From: Bin5 sp965200615
Lineage (GTDB): Bacteria > Chloroflexota > Anaerolineae > Caldilineales > Caldilineaceae
Assembly (NCBI GenBank): GCA_965200615.1
Contig: OZ241377.1
Span: forward strand, 310,001 to 374,000
Direction of reading: 5' to 3'
Length of the DNA stretch: 64,000 nt
In this document: one piece after another, positions 40,331 through 50,161 of the stretch
Layout: each line of letters opens with the position of its first letter
How positions within the stretch are numbered: position 1 is the first letter of the stretch
The notes under the pieces: model-generated
Told to the model about the DNA's origin: nothing
The model's database searches: none
Seen by the model: only the letters and a program-made list of their open reading frames with translations
Program-made: the position numbers and the translations under genes

Positions 40331-41110
40331 CTATTGCCGATTCTTACTGGAATACATCTTTTTCCACTGGAAGTAACGCGGGAGTTCTTCTTCAGCTGGA
40401 TGTGGCGTTATGCTACAAATGTCTTCCCAAGGAACATTTCGGAACAGAATCTCAGAGTTGCCTACCCGTAATTCTTCGGGCTGCACCACGGCCTCATTTA
40501 GGTGGACGCCAAGCACGACAAAAGTGGTTACTGTGGGGAAACAACTTCGACCGTGTTTTTCCACGAAGTCCTTTCGGATCGTAATCTGGTCCTTGTCCCT
40601 ATTGACGCCCTGATGGGCGCCAACAGATGAACCCCATTTCGCTTCGCCAATGATTACGACCCTCGGAGTCTCGATGAGAAAGTCTAACTCCGGTCCGCCC
40701 GGACCAGAAGTATCGGGATGGAGCACGCGGCGCCAAAGGGACAGTTTCGCGGATTGAGGTGGATCAAGTCGCGACTCTATCAAATGAAATAGGCGAGCGC
40801 AAAACTCAATCCGAACTGACGCCGGGGCGCAAAGGAGCGGGCCGAAAACGCTCCATGTCATTGCGTCCTCACTATTGACCGACTGAAGGTCACAGTAATG
40901 GCCGAGTATTTCTGTGACTGCATCCAAATCCTCACCTTGAAAAGCATTCTGATGTCCACTCTTGGAAAGTTTCCGTTTGATTTCAGTAGGGTGTTCTTCG
41001 GCAGTACCGCCGAGAAGGAGTCCTCTGAAAGGATCAACAAAAGCAAGCTTTCCGCCTCTGCTCTTCGCAAGGAGAACTTCCTTGTCATTCCAATCAAATA
41101 CAGCTCGCAT
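40331..41110 (-). CDS. PD-(D/E)XK-like protein beside the methyltransferase
   Basis: A 259-aa protein of unknown family. Residues about 135-160 read GGPELDFLIETPRVVIIGEAKW, which fits a PD-(D/E)XK nuclease core (Asp, then Glu-x-Lys after a strand). The N-terminal half is helical. It lies 126 bases downstream of the methyltransferase on the same strand, the expected place for a restriction nuclease or a recycled effector. It could supply cleavage for the PLD-SNF2/methyltransferase pair, or be independent (inference). The ATG at 41110 is the first start in frame. Confidence 0.6.
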   Translation of the reverse strand: MRAVFDWNDKEVLLAKSRGGKLAFVDPFRGLLLGGTAEEHPTEIKRKLSKSGHQNAFQGEDLDAVTEILGHYCDLQSVNSEDAMTWSVFGPLLCAPASVRIEFCARLFHLIESRLDPPQSAKLSLWRRVLHPDTSGPGGPELDFLIETPRVVIIGEAKWGSSVGAHQGVNRDKDQITIRKDFVEKHGRSCFPTVTTFVVLGVHLNEAVVQPEELRVGNSEILFRNVPWEDICSITPHPAEEELPRYFQWKKMYSSKNRQ

Positions 41111-41236
41111 CGAACCACCTCAGTTCATTTGACTCTTCTGCCCAGTGGTAGCTATAGGGCGGAAAAACGCGACTTCCAAGGCTGTCAGCTGCCAATGGAA
41201 GTTGTGTTGTCAGGCGTCCCTCCGCGAATCATGTCC

Positions 41237-44200
41237 TCACAATCCCATACGGAACTTGATGTCGTAATTGATGATGAAATCCAACTCCTCGTCGGTGAAG
41301 CCGTAGTGTTCGGCAAGGACGCGGTCAATTTCGTCGACGATGGACTTTGACGGCTTCTGGTTGAATTCATCGTAGATGACCATTCCAGTAGTCTTGTATC
41401 TGGTTTCTTTGCGTGTCTTGTGCTGGTGGAAGTTTTCCATCAATTGACTTGTCAAGTCACTGAGCCGGGCTTTCGTGGCCTTTTGCATGCGTTCAAGCCC
41501 GAGCGGGAAGTTCTCAATCTCACGCATACCAAAGTCGCGGCAATTGGAGAGAATCAAGAACCACCAGTAAAACAGAGAACTGTTCAGTGCCGCGATTGTC
41601 ACCGAAGCATCTACCTCTGTCGGCAGGAAGAGAGACTTGACATGACTGGAAATCTTTTCGCCATCCCGTTCATTCCAGAAGTAGGGGGCGAAGTCCATCG
41701 CGCGAACCCAGTATTGAGGGGCATTATGATAGTATACGTGGCCTCTCCCTGACTTTAGCGCAGTTCCCAAACTGCTGTAACCTTCTGCTTTTTCCAGAAT
41801 TCTCAATCCAATCTCATGTCCTATTTTCGGAATGGACCCTTGCGGGACTTCCGCGTGACCGCGAATACTCGCAAATGGCAATATATCAAACAAATGGGGA
41901 CGGACTTCCGATTTCCAGCGGCAGTAAAAGCTGGAGTAGATATTTTTGCATCTTGAACCCCTCTGGGAGAGTACAATCGTGGCACGTATATGCTCTAGTC
42001 CGTCGAAAAGTCTGGCGGGGCGATCATCGAAGTGAGCAAACCACATTTTTCTGCTCTGGTCAGAAAGCTTTTCCTGAATTGGCGCCATTCTTTCCGTGCA
42101 TGAAAGCGATAATTGTACAATCATTCCCATTCGCCCTCCATTGTTCAGGGCATCATAAGACCTTTCGAGAACAAAAGCATAGAGATTGCCACAACTCAAT
42201 GTCTCGTACTCTGTTACTCTATAGTCCTTCATTTTGCGATATTCCACATACGGCGGATTGCCAATAATCACATCAAACCCGCCACTGTGCATGATGCCGT
42301 AGAACTCAACGAACCAGTGGAAGGGCTGGTGGCTTGTTAGCCACTGGTCGTAGGCCCCTTCATCGCCCTCTTTGACACCATATTCGCCAGTGGCCAGGTA
42401 GCGATCCAATTCCCCGCGCAGGGCATCCAATCGCTCGCGCAGGTCGAGCTTGGCCTCGGCAAAGTCGCCAGCGTCCATGCCATAATCGGTCTGCATTTCT
42501 CGGAACTTGCTGAAGGCGCGGGCGGCAAGTTCGGCGCGCTCCTCGATGTCGGGGAGGGCGAGCTCCTTAATCCAATCGCCCTGGATGGCGCGTTTGACCT
42601 CGTCTAGGGAGGCGAAGCCGACGAGGGTGTTGCCGGCGCGCACGTTGAAGTCGATGTCGGGGAGCGGCTCGATCTGGTCGTAAGTCTCAAGTTGGGCGAC
42701 GAGTTTGAGGAAAAGGCGCAGCTTGCAGATCTCCACGGCCTCCTCCATGATGTCGACGCCGTAGAGATTGTTGATAATGATCGATTTGAGGATGTAGTAG
42801 GGCTCGCTGGCGTGCTCTCGGACCTGCGCCCGAACCTTGCGGAAGTCGCTCAGCTTTTGGGAGTTCTGGCGGGGGGGGGGGGGGGGGGGGCTGCGAACGT
42901 TCCAGGTCGTCGAGAAAGCCGTCCATGGCCTCGAGGCAGGCGGAGTAAAGCGGCTCGAGGATGTTGAGGGCGGCGAAGAGGAAGGCGCCGGAGCCGCAGG
43001 TGGGGTCGAGCACGGAGACGTTGACAATGGCTTTCCAGAAGGCGCGCACCAGTTCGGGCCCTTCGCTGTTGGCGATTACGTCCTGGGCGAACTTTTCAAT
43101 GTTGAGATTGCAGGTGATGAGGTCGTTAATCGATGTGACCTCACCGGCCTCCAGCTTGGCGTAGATCTCTTCGTAGCGACGGCGACGGGCGACGTGCTCG
43201 CGCCAGGTCTCAGTGGGGAGGGCGTATGCTTCCGGGGCGGGTTCGTTCCAGCCGCCGCGGCAGCTGACGTTGTCGAGGCCGGCGGCGATGGCGGGGGGCA
43301 GCGCCTGTGCGCCGTCCAGTTTCTTGTTGTTGTGGATGTCGTAGGTGATGCCGTGACGGACGGCCGCGTAGAAGTAGCTGTCAGGGTCATCCTGGAGAAG
43401 ACGCCAGACGCCCCCGTCAGGCTGAAAGGCGATTGAACACTCTTTTTTCGCCCGGTCGAAGAGGAAGGGGATGATGGTGTTGCGGCTGATGTAGCTGGTG
43501 ATGTCCTCCTTGGTGTAGTAGGCGCCCATCTGCTTCTGGTTGATGTACTTTTCGAAGATGTAGCCGAGCACGTCGGGGTTGATCTCGTTGTCGTTGCGCA
43601 GCGGGCGGTCGTCGAGGTGCCACTGGTAGGCGTCGAAGAAGGCGAAAATCTTCTCGAATGCTTCGTCGGGAATGGAGATGTCCGGGTTGTCGTGCTCCAG
43701 ATCGTGGACGTCGAAAAGACCGCCGTTGAGGTAAGGGACCTGACCGAGCTCTGCCACCAATTCCGCGTCACGTTCGGACTCGGGCATACCCAGCCCCTCG
43801 TGGAACAAACTCAGCAGGAAGAGACTGTAGAAGCTGTCGAACCTGTCTGCGCCGTACCGCTGGCGCACAGTGCGGAGGCGATCACGCAGGTAGTCGGGGT
43901 TGTTGTCGAGGAAGCCGCGTTTCTGGATAAAGTAGATGAACATCATGCGGTTGAGCATGAGGGAGGCGTACCATTCGCGGTCGGCCACTTCCTCGATACC
44001 CTCAATAAAGCCGAGAAAGGCCTGCTGTTCTTTCTTGAAGCGGTCGTAGAAGCGTTTGGTGACCTTCTCGACATCGAAGGCGGCGCGCACGCGGCCGGTA
44101 ACGTCCACGATCGACAGATCTTCTTCCTCGTCGAGGGTGAAGAGGATGGCTTCCAGTTTCTGGATGAGCGGTTCGCCGCTCTGCCCGGCGTGGTGAATGT

Positions 44201-44555
44201 GGGTGCGCGCGCGGTCGGGGCGGCCCGGTTCGCGTTTGACCCAGAGCCAGTACTGGGCGCTGCGGTCATGGGCGCAGAAGATGATGATGTGCTCGCGCAC
44301 CAGTTTGGCAACGGCTCTCTCGATCCGCTGGCGGATGGGGCGGTCGGGGAAGTCATCACCCGGTTGGGCGAGATACTGGTAGGCGACCATGCCGCGCTTG
44401 TGGGCAATGGCCTGGAGGGGGTAGGCGCGATCATTGACGGTAACTTCGGTGTCGCTGCCGCCGTAGTCCCAGCCAAGCTCATTGATAAAGAGGGCGCGCA
44501 GGTCAAAGTCATCCAAGTACTGTTTGACTTTGGGGCGGTCGAGGATAGCGGACAT
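41237..44555 (-). CDS. Eco57I-like N6-adenine methyltransferase interrupted at a poly-C tract
   Basis: Two overlapping frames together encode about 1105 aa. The first, from the ATG at 44555, contains motif I VSVLDPTCGSGAFLFAAL (near residue 525) and runs into a run of 20 C on the coding strand (42871-42890), ending at a TGA at 42687 after about 622 aa. The second frame, from the tract to 41237, has GVDIMEEAVEICKLRLFL and the catalytic NPPY (IIGNPPYVEYRKM), then the C-terminal half. Removing one base (19) or adding two (22) joins them in frame. As printed, the protein would lack NPPY and be inactive. GGAGG precedes the ATG; the helicase stop at 44558 is 2 bases upstream. 41300-42270 is more AT-rich than the rest. 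Confidence 0.85.
42871..42890. repeat. Run of 20 consecutive G inside the methyltransferase gene
   Basis: An uninterrupted 20-base G tract (C on the coding strand) encoding a short proline run. The two halves of the methyltransferase are in frame only with a tract length of 1 modulo 3, such as 19 or 22. Slipped-strand phase variation or an assembly length error would both look like this. Confidence 0.95.
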
Positions 44556-44557
44556 GG

Positions 44558-47500
44558 TCAGTCTTCCTCCGGCCCGATGAGGCCCAGTGAACAGATGATA
44601 CGGGGTTCGCGGCGCTCCTCGTCGGCGTGGACAATGCAAAGACGATCAGCCTCGCGCAGTTCGACGACCAGATAGGCCAGCTCCTCGTCGGAGATTCCAC
44701 TGCGCAGTTGGCGGTTGAGCGTGTCGACCGCTGTCTGGCGCAGGGGATGGCTGTAGATGTCGTCGATAGCCCGACGCAGCGGCTCGGAGATAATCTGGTC
44801 AGTTACGGTTTCGGCATAGCGTTTGAGACGTTCATAGGCGCGGAAGCGGGCGCCGGAGGGACGGCCCAACTGGCCGCCGACCTGTTTGTCGTGACTGGCA
44901 GCGCTCTGCGCGGCCTGGCGGACGAGATCATGGTGCGTCTCATGGCGGGGCAGGGCGGGCGTATTTGGCAGGCAGTGGGCCGCGCGCAGGATGTCGAACT
45001 GGCTTTCGGTTACGCTGCGACCGTCGCGGTCGAGCCAGACGAGGGCATCGTTGTCGTGGGCGGTGCGCATGTAGACGAGCGCGCCGTCGGGCCGCGTTGG
45101 GACCGGGGGGTTGGTCTTGGAAGAGTGGACGACGGCGGACATCTCCTCGATGGCTTTCTTGAGGGCGGGGTTGCCGTCGGTGGCGTTGTTCCAGATCTGG
45201 TAGGCGTAGGAGGCGAGATCGACCTCGGTATCGTCGTCGCCGTCGAGGATGCCGGCCTGCTCGTTATAGAGGTCGTGGACGGCGCGGGCGTCTTCGTCCT
45301 CAAAGAAGGCTTCATCGGTACCGACCACCTCGGCATTCTCATTAAGCCTGTTGCGGACACGGGCTCGCAGCCGGATCAGCCTTTCGATGCCCTCGGCGGG
45401 GAGGAAGGAGTAGCAGAGGATATCGCGCGCTTTCTGGCCGATGCGGTCGACGCGCCCGGCGCGTTGGATAAGGCGGATGATGGCCCAGGGCAGATCGTAG
45501 TTGACGACGATGGCGCAGTCCTGGAGGTTCTGACCTTCGCTGAGCACGTCGGTGGAGATGAGCACGCGCAGCTCCTCTTCGGGCGAGATCTGGTTACGTT
45601 TGCCATTGGCCACGGGGCTGAAGCGCCAGGCCAGCTGTGTCGGGTCGGTGGAACTGCCGGTTACGGCGGACAGTTGTTCAAGGCCGGCGGCGTTGAGCTG
45701 GTCTGCGAGGTATTGGACGGTGTCGGCGAACTGGGTGAAGACGAGGACCTTTTCGCCAAGGTGGGCGTCGACAAGGATCTGCCGCAGCGCGGCGAGTTTG
45801 GCGTCCTGGGCCGGGTCCCATTGGCCGAACCTTTCCAGGATGGCGCGCAGAGTGTTGGCGTCAGAGAGCAGGTGCTGGCGCAAAGCGTCGACGAATAGTT
45901 GTGGGTTGAGCCAGCGTAAACGGCGGTGGTAGCGCGTTGCGAAATTGTCGTAGATTTGGGCGGCGCGTTGTCGGAATTCAGCTTCGGTGCGCAGGAGGGC
46001 GGGTTCGGCCGGCTCGGCCGGGGTGTCTTCTTCTTGATCGAAAGTGCCGCTGACGGCGACGTCGGCGTCTTCGTCGTTGGACTGGGTATCCAACATCCCG
46101 GCGTCAGTGGTACCGATGGGAAGGGGCTGATCGTTCTCGATAGCATGGAGGAAGACGAAGTTACGCAGGATATGGCGCTCAAGCGAGAGCAGAAAGGCAT
46201 GGCCGCTGCTCTCCAGGCGTTTGAGCAGGTTGGTTCGGCAGAAACCCATGAGCCTTTTGCCCGCGCGAGAAAGGTCGTCCAGAATCTGCTTTTCGGCTGC
46301 CTTCAGCGGGGCGCTGGGTGAGGCTACAACATAGTTGCCGAGGCCGTAACGGGGCAGTTCGAGGGCGTTAATGTCGGCGACCACGTCGTCGGCAAAGAGG
46401 CGAGCATACTGGTTGTCGATCTCAAAGGGCGCGGTGCGAGGCACGCGTACCGGAAAGTAGGAGCGGCTGCCGTCTTCGAAGGTGAGGTATCTGCGCCCGT
46501 CGTCCGGGTCGGTCCGGGCGTAGTTCTGCTGGATAAAGCTGCGGGTACGGCGGACGAGGTAGAGGCGCATCAGCTCACGCCAGTCGTCGGCGTGCTCGGA
46601 CTGTTCGAAGGCGGCCAGCGAGCGGAGCGGGGCCTGGTGGCGGCGGATGAACTCGGTTTCGCCGATCTCGGCCAGAAGGCGTTCGGGACGGATGCCGAGG
46701 TCATCGTGTTCGGGCACGAAGAGACGGAGCTGGCTGGAAAGGTCCTGGTAGGTCTTGTTGTAGGGCGTGGCGGAGAGGAGGATGCACTTGCAGTCGTTCT
46801 CCCGGATGTATTCGTGGATGGCGCGGTAGGTACGGCCTTCGCGGTTGCGCAGGTTGTGGCTCTCGTCGATGATTACGAGGTGAAAGCGGCGCATATCAGG
46901 CAGTTCTTTGATTGCGCGGGAAATCGAGAGCGTCTTTCCCCGCAGACCGTACTGTACCCGGTGGTCTTCCCACATTGTAACGAGACTTTTGGGGCAGATG
47001 ATCAGTGTCTGCAGGCCAAGGTCATCCTCAAAGATGCGGGCGAGGGCGGTGGCCATCAGGGTTTTGCCGAGCCCGACGACATCGCCGATGAGGACGCCGC
47101 CGCGCCTGTTGAGGTGATGGGCGGCGATCTTGACGGCGGCGGTCTGGAAGTCGAGCAGGGCATTGCCGAAGTCTGCGGGGATGCGGAAATCGGTGAGGCC
47201 GGCGCGCGCCTCCTGAGAGAGATGGTAGGCGATCTTGACGTAGATGTGGTAGGGAGGGATCAGATCCTCGCGCGCCCAGCTTGCGTCGATGATGGCGGCG
47301 AGCTCTGCGGATATGTCGATGCACCAGCGGTCGTTCCAACGCTTTTCGAACCAGGCGGCGAGCTTGCTGCAGGCGTCATGGTCAAGGACGTCAACATTCA
47401 GTTCGCCCTGTCCGGAGAGGCCGGCCTGGGTGAGGTTGCTGCTGCCCAGGTAGCCGACGACAGGATTGACGGGATCATTGCGGCGCAGCAGGTAGAGCTT

Positions 47501-47920
47501 GGCATGGAGCGGGTAGGCGAGGAAGAGTTTGACGACGACCTTGCCGGCTTTGAGCTGCTTTGAGAGCCGACGCAGGCCGGTCTCGTCCTGGTTGGAGGGC
47601 GCGCCGAAGGTGAGCTGCTCGCGGAATTCCTCGGCCAACCTGTTCTTGAGGCGAAGGACGGCTTGGTTGTCGAGATGGTCTTCAGGCGGGGCCAGGCTGC
47701 GTGCGCGGCGCAGTTCTTCGTGGGGCAGGTTCTGCATACCGACGAGGAGGCGGCAGCGGTTGTCTTCGCCGCCCGACCAATCTCCGATGTACTGATCGAT
47801 AGATCTCCAGCCGCGCAGGTTAAAGTAACCGACGCAGAAGTCGGCGCGGTGGGCGTGTTGCAGGGTTTCGGCCAGCGCGGGGCGAAAGTTGCGATCGATG
47901 TTATCGAAGATGCGGGGCAT
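44558..47920 (-). CDS. PLD-nuclease/SNF2 helicase fusion
   Basis: A protein of about 1120 aa. The N-terminal 220 residues are a phospholipase D-type nuclease with HAKLYLLRR and GSSNLTQAGLSG (an HxK motif near residue 140). A SNF2/SF2 ATPase follows: motif I DVVGLGKTLMA near residue 283, motif II IDESHNLR near residue 353, motif III LLSATPYN, motif VI QRAGRVDRIGQ near residue 825. Such PLD-SNF2 proteins act as restriction translocase-nucleases with an adjacent methyltransferase. The frame extends 28 codons further up, but the ATG at 47920 (MPRIFDNID) fits the domain start. The stop is 2 bases before the methyltransferase ATG, so the genes are coupled. It is downstream of the 313-aa gene by about 100 bases. 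Confidence 0.88.
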   Translation of the reverse strand: MPRIFDNIDRNFRPALAETLQHAHRADFCVGYFNLRGWRSIDQYIGDWSGGEDNRCRLLVGMQNLPHEELRRARSLAPPEDHLDNQAVLRLKNRLAEEFREQLTFGAPSNQDETGLRRLSKQLKAGKVVVKLFLAYPLHAKLYLLRRNDPVNPVVGYLGSSNLTQAGLSGQGELNVDVLDHDACSKLAAWFEKRWNDRWCIDISAELAAIIDASWAREDLIPPYHIYVKIAYHLSQEARAGLTDFRIPADFGNALLDFQTAAVKIAAHHLNRRGGVLIGDVVGLGKTLMATALARIFEDDLGLQTLIICPKSLVTMWEDHRVQYGLRGKTLSISRAIKELPDMRRFHLVIIDESHNLRNREGRTYRAIHEYIRENDCKCILLSATPYNKTYQDLSSQLRLFVPEHDDLGIRPERLLAEIGETEFIRRHQAPLRSLAAFEQSEHADDWRELMRLYLVRRTRSFIQQNYARTDPDDGRRYLTFEDGSRSYFPVRVPRTAPFEIDNQYARLFADDVVADINALELPRYGLGNYVVASPSAPLKAAEKQILDDLSRAGKRLMGFCRTNLLKRLESSGHAFLLSLERHILRNFVFLHAIENDQPLPIGTTDAGMLDTQSNDEDADVAVSGTFDQEEDTPAEPAEPALLRTEAEFRQRAAQIYDNFATRYHRRLRWLNPQLFVDALRQHLLSDANTLRAILERFGQWDPAQDAKLAALRQILVDAHLGEKVLVFTQFADTVQYLADQLNAAGLEQLSAVTGSSTDPTQLAWRFSPVANGKRNQISPEEELRVLISTDVLSEGQNLQDCAIVVNYDLPWAIIRLIQRAGRVDRIGQKARDILCYSFLPAEGIERLIRLRARVRNRLNENAEVVGTDEAFFEDEDARAVHDLYNEQAGILDGDDDTEVDLASYAYQIWNNATDGNPALKKAIEEMSAVVHSSKTNPPVPTRPDGALVYMRTAHDNDALVWLDRDGRSVTESQFDILRAAHCLPNTPALPRHETHHDLVRQAAQSAASHDKQVGGQLGRPSGARFRAYERLKRYAETVTDQIISEPLRRAIDDIYSHPLRQTAVDTLNRQLRSGISDEELAYLVVELREADRLCIVHADEERREPRIICSLGLIGPEED

Positions 47921-48020
47921 CGGGGGTATTGTTCCTCTTGTCGCGGGCGGCGCGGTTGGGCTTGGCGCTTTGTTGTGGATGGCGGTATCGGGCAATGCAA
48001 GCAATAATTGTCGCGCAGGC

Positions 48021-48962
48021 CTATCGCCGCGTAAGCTTCAAACCAATATAGGCGATGTATAGGGGAACACGATGGGAGACAGGCCAGGCAAAATGGATAC
48101 GATATGGTGGGTTGTTCAGCTTTCCATGCCAAGCGCAGAACAGGGGATTCCCGTCGGGGCCGATGAAAGTCAGATCTGTTTCGAATTGACGCTTTTCAGT
48201 TTCCGAAGAATCTGAAAACCAGGCGTTGGCGCCTGTGAAGTGTGCTTGGTAGATCCGGTGTCCTTCAGGAGTTCGCCGGCCGCCTGCATCGACCGATCCC
48301 CCCAGGTCATTCAGAATCTTCAAGCGAGCGAGAATGCGGTCTGCTACGCCGGGCGCGAAGGGCTGTCCTGACAAATTGCTGAAGCATTCGGCGGAGAAGG
48401 TAAGTCTCTGAAATTCTCTACGCGATTGACGCTCCATTTGCTCCCAGGAGGCAAGTGGCGGCCTGGCCTTGTGCAGCGCGGTTTCCAGTTCAGGGATTTC
48501 CCAATAGTTGGGGACAGGCACCTCGGTCGCTGCGTCTGAAACAACCCTAACGTATAAGGGTGAGAGCTGCCAGTCAGACGGGGCGAAACTTACCAGCGCA
48601 CGGTTGAGCCCGATAGCTAAACAGTATGCGGCCTCCCCTACGGCCGTTTCGGTGACGATTTCCCCCCTATAGTCCATATAGAGATCGAAGTTGTGCCGCG
48701 CCAGATCTTCCCAGAAGGGGCCTCGCTTGGTCAGCCACTGCAAGATGGACCTTTTTTGATCTCTTGGCAATCTTTGCAGCGCCTGGTTAAGCGATGTCGT
48801 CGGTGTTACCCGTCTGTTGAGGATGTTTCTGTGAGAGTGCAATTGGAATCCGGAACGAATTGCGATTCTTCGCATCGACATTATGCGGCTGACGGCTTCT
48901 TTGAACGTTATGGGATCATGAAGCTGATCATGGAGCGACAGATCGTTCAGCAGCAGATCCAT
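48021..48962 (-). CDS. Unknown 313-aa protein after the AAA/DUF3696 gene
   Basis: I do not recognise this protein. It has an N-terminal helical part (DLLLNDLSLHDQLHDPITFKEAV) and a mixed C-terminal half with conserved-looking FTGANAWFSDSSETEKRQFETDLTF and YRIHFAWPVSHRVPLYIAYIGLKL. I see no clear HNH, PD-(D/E)XK, TIR or Toprim motif. Its ATG overlaps the stop of the ATPase gene (TAATG at 48962), so it is translationally coupled. By position it could be the effector of the DUF262-ATPase pair (inference). Confidence 0.6.
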   Translation of the reverse strand: MDLLLNDLSLHDQLHDPITFKEAVSRIMSMRRIAIRSGFQLHSHRNILNRRVTPTTSLNQALQRLPRDQKRSILQWLTKRGPFWEDLARHNFDLYMDYRGEIVTETAVGEAAYCLAIGLNRALVSFAPSDWQLSPLYVRVVSDAATEVPVPNYWEIPELETALHKARPPLASWEQMERQSRREFQRLTFSAECFSNLSGQPFAPGVADRILARLKILNDLGGSVDAGGRRTPEGHRIYQAHFTGANAWFSDSSETEKRQFETDLTFIGPDGNPLFCAWHGKLNNPPYRIHFAWPVSHRVPLYIAYIGLKLTRR

Positions 48963-50161
48963 TACTCGCCCCAGCCTGCAAAGTAATCAGTATCTTTGTC
49001 AAACTGGTCGAAGAAGCCATCGGGCCAAACATCTACATTTCCCGAACTGTCAATGACCGGACTCAACGCCTGGGGCGCATCTGGAGACCTGGCTCTAAAG
49101 AAGTGCAGGACCACCTTTTCTGAGGACAGCCGGCCTGCTTTGACCTCTCGACGAATCCCATTGAGAACGTGGTCACTATGTGTCTCTACTATGACCTGTA
49201 TTCCCGACTGGGCCGCTTGGGCCAGAAACTGGCCCATTAGCGCCTGTCCTGCGGGGTGCAGATGCACTTCCGGGTTTTCAATGAGGAGGAATCCCCCCTT
49301 GGGGGCCGAGAGTACGGCAACCACAATGGGGAGAACTTGTGTTATCCCGAAGCCACAGTGAATTGGCCGAAGATAGCCGGTGTCATTGGATGTACGTATT
49401 CCCGGTACTACAACGTTTGTGTTGGGGACCTGCTGGACATTGACCCCGAAACCGGGGAAAAAGGTATCCATTCTTGCCTCGAACTGGCGGAGAAAAGTTG
49501 GTACGGTATTGGTTATTCTCAACCCTTCGCCAACTTGCTCGTCCCGACTCCGGTACAGAACGCTAATTGCGTTTTCGCCTCGGGAGCCGACCCTGGCCAG
49601 CGGATGACGATTATGGGCTTCTTCTTCACTTGAGACTCTCCAGTTTCCCGACCGGGCGCCTGCGAATTCGTCCTCCAAGGGATAGACTTCTCTTGGGCCT
49701 TCTCTCTCGGCTGTTATATAAGTCAAATCTCTAATCCGGTCGACTAATGCCGGTTTGGCGTCTCCAGGGGCCAGGGGAAGCAAGAATCGCAGATCGCCAG
49801 GATGGTCGACTGCTTTCCCGTCGACTTCAACTTCTTGTACTTCCAGGGACATATCGCTCCGGTCACCATAGAACGACCAGTTGCAGCGTAAATTCTCGTC
49901 TGCCAGACCGATCTTAAAGCTGTTTCGACCATGCACCTGGTCAACAACGTCGGTCACTGTCCCTAGCTTTACCACGTCTCCGTTAAGCAGAATCCGAGTA
50001 GACCACTCGTCTTCCTGCATTGTTTGATGCAGGAGGACCAAGCTGTGCAGGACTGAAGACTTGCCGGACGCGTTGATCCCTGACAGGAGGGTCAAGTGGC
50101 CCAAGGGAAGACGCAGCTTCTCAAAACACTTGAAAGTTCTGAGGTCAAGCTGGCTGATCAC
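48962..50161 (-). CDS. AAA ATPase with DUF3696-like C-terminus
   Basis: A 399-aa SMC/ABC-type ATPase like those in OLD, Septu and PARIS. Walker A is LLSGINASGKSSVLH near residue 30. The Walker B/D-loop region is GGFLLIENPEVHLHPAGQ near residue 295, and the switch His is in VIVETHSDHVLNGIRR. The C-terminus (FFDQFDKDTD) resembles DUF3696. It starts with GTG at 50161, overlapping the DUF262 gene end by 17 bases. Such ATPases are sensors or switches in many phage-defence systems. Confidence 0.85.
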   Translation of the reverse strand: MISQLDLRTFKCFEKLRLPLGHLTLLSGINASGKSSVLHSLVLLHQTMQEDEWSTRILLNGDVVKLGTVTDVVDQVHGRNSFKIGLADENLRCNWSFYGDRSDMSLEVQEVEVDGKAVDHPGDLRFLLPLAPGDAKPALVDRIRDLTYITAEREGPREVYPLEDEFAGARSGNWRVSSEEEAHNRHPLARVGSRGENAISVLYRSRDEQVGEGLRITNTVPTFLRQFEARMDTFFPGFGVNVQQVPNTNVVVPGIRTSNDTGYLRPIHCGFGITQVLPIVVAVLSAPKGGFLLIENPEVHLHPAGQALMGQFLAQAAQSGIQVIVETHSDHVLNGIRREVKAGRLSSEKVVLHFFRARSPDAPQALSPVIDSSGNVDVWPDGFFDQFDKDTDYFAGWGE

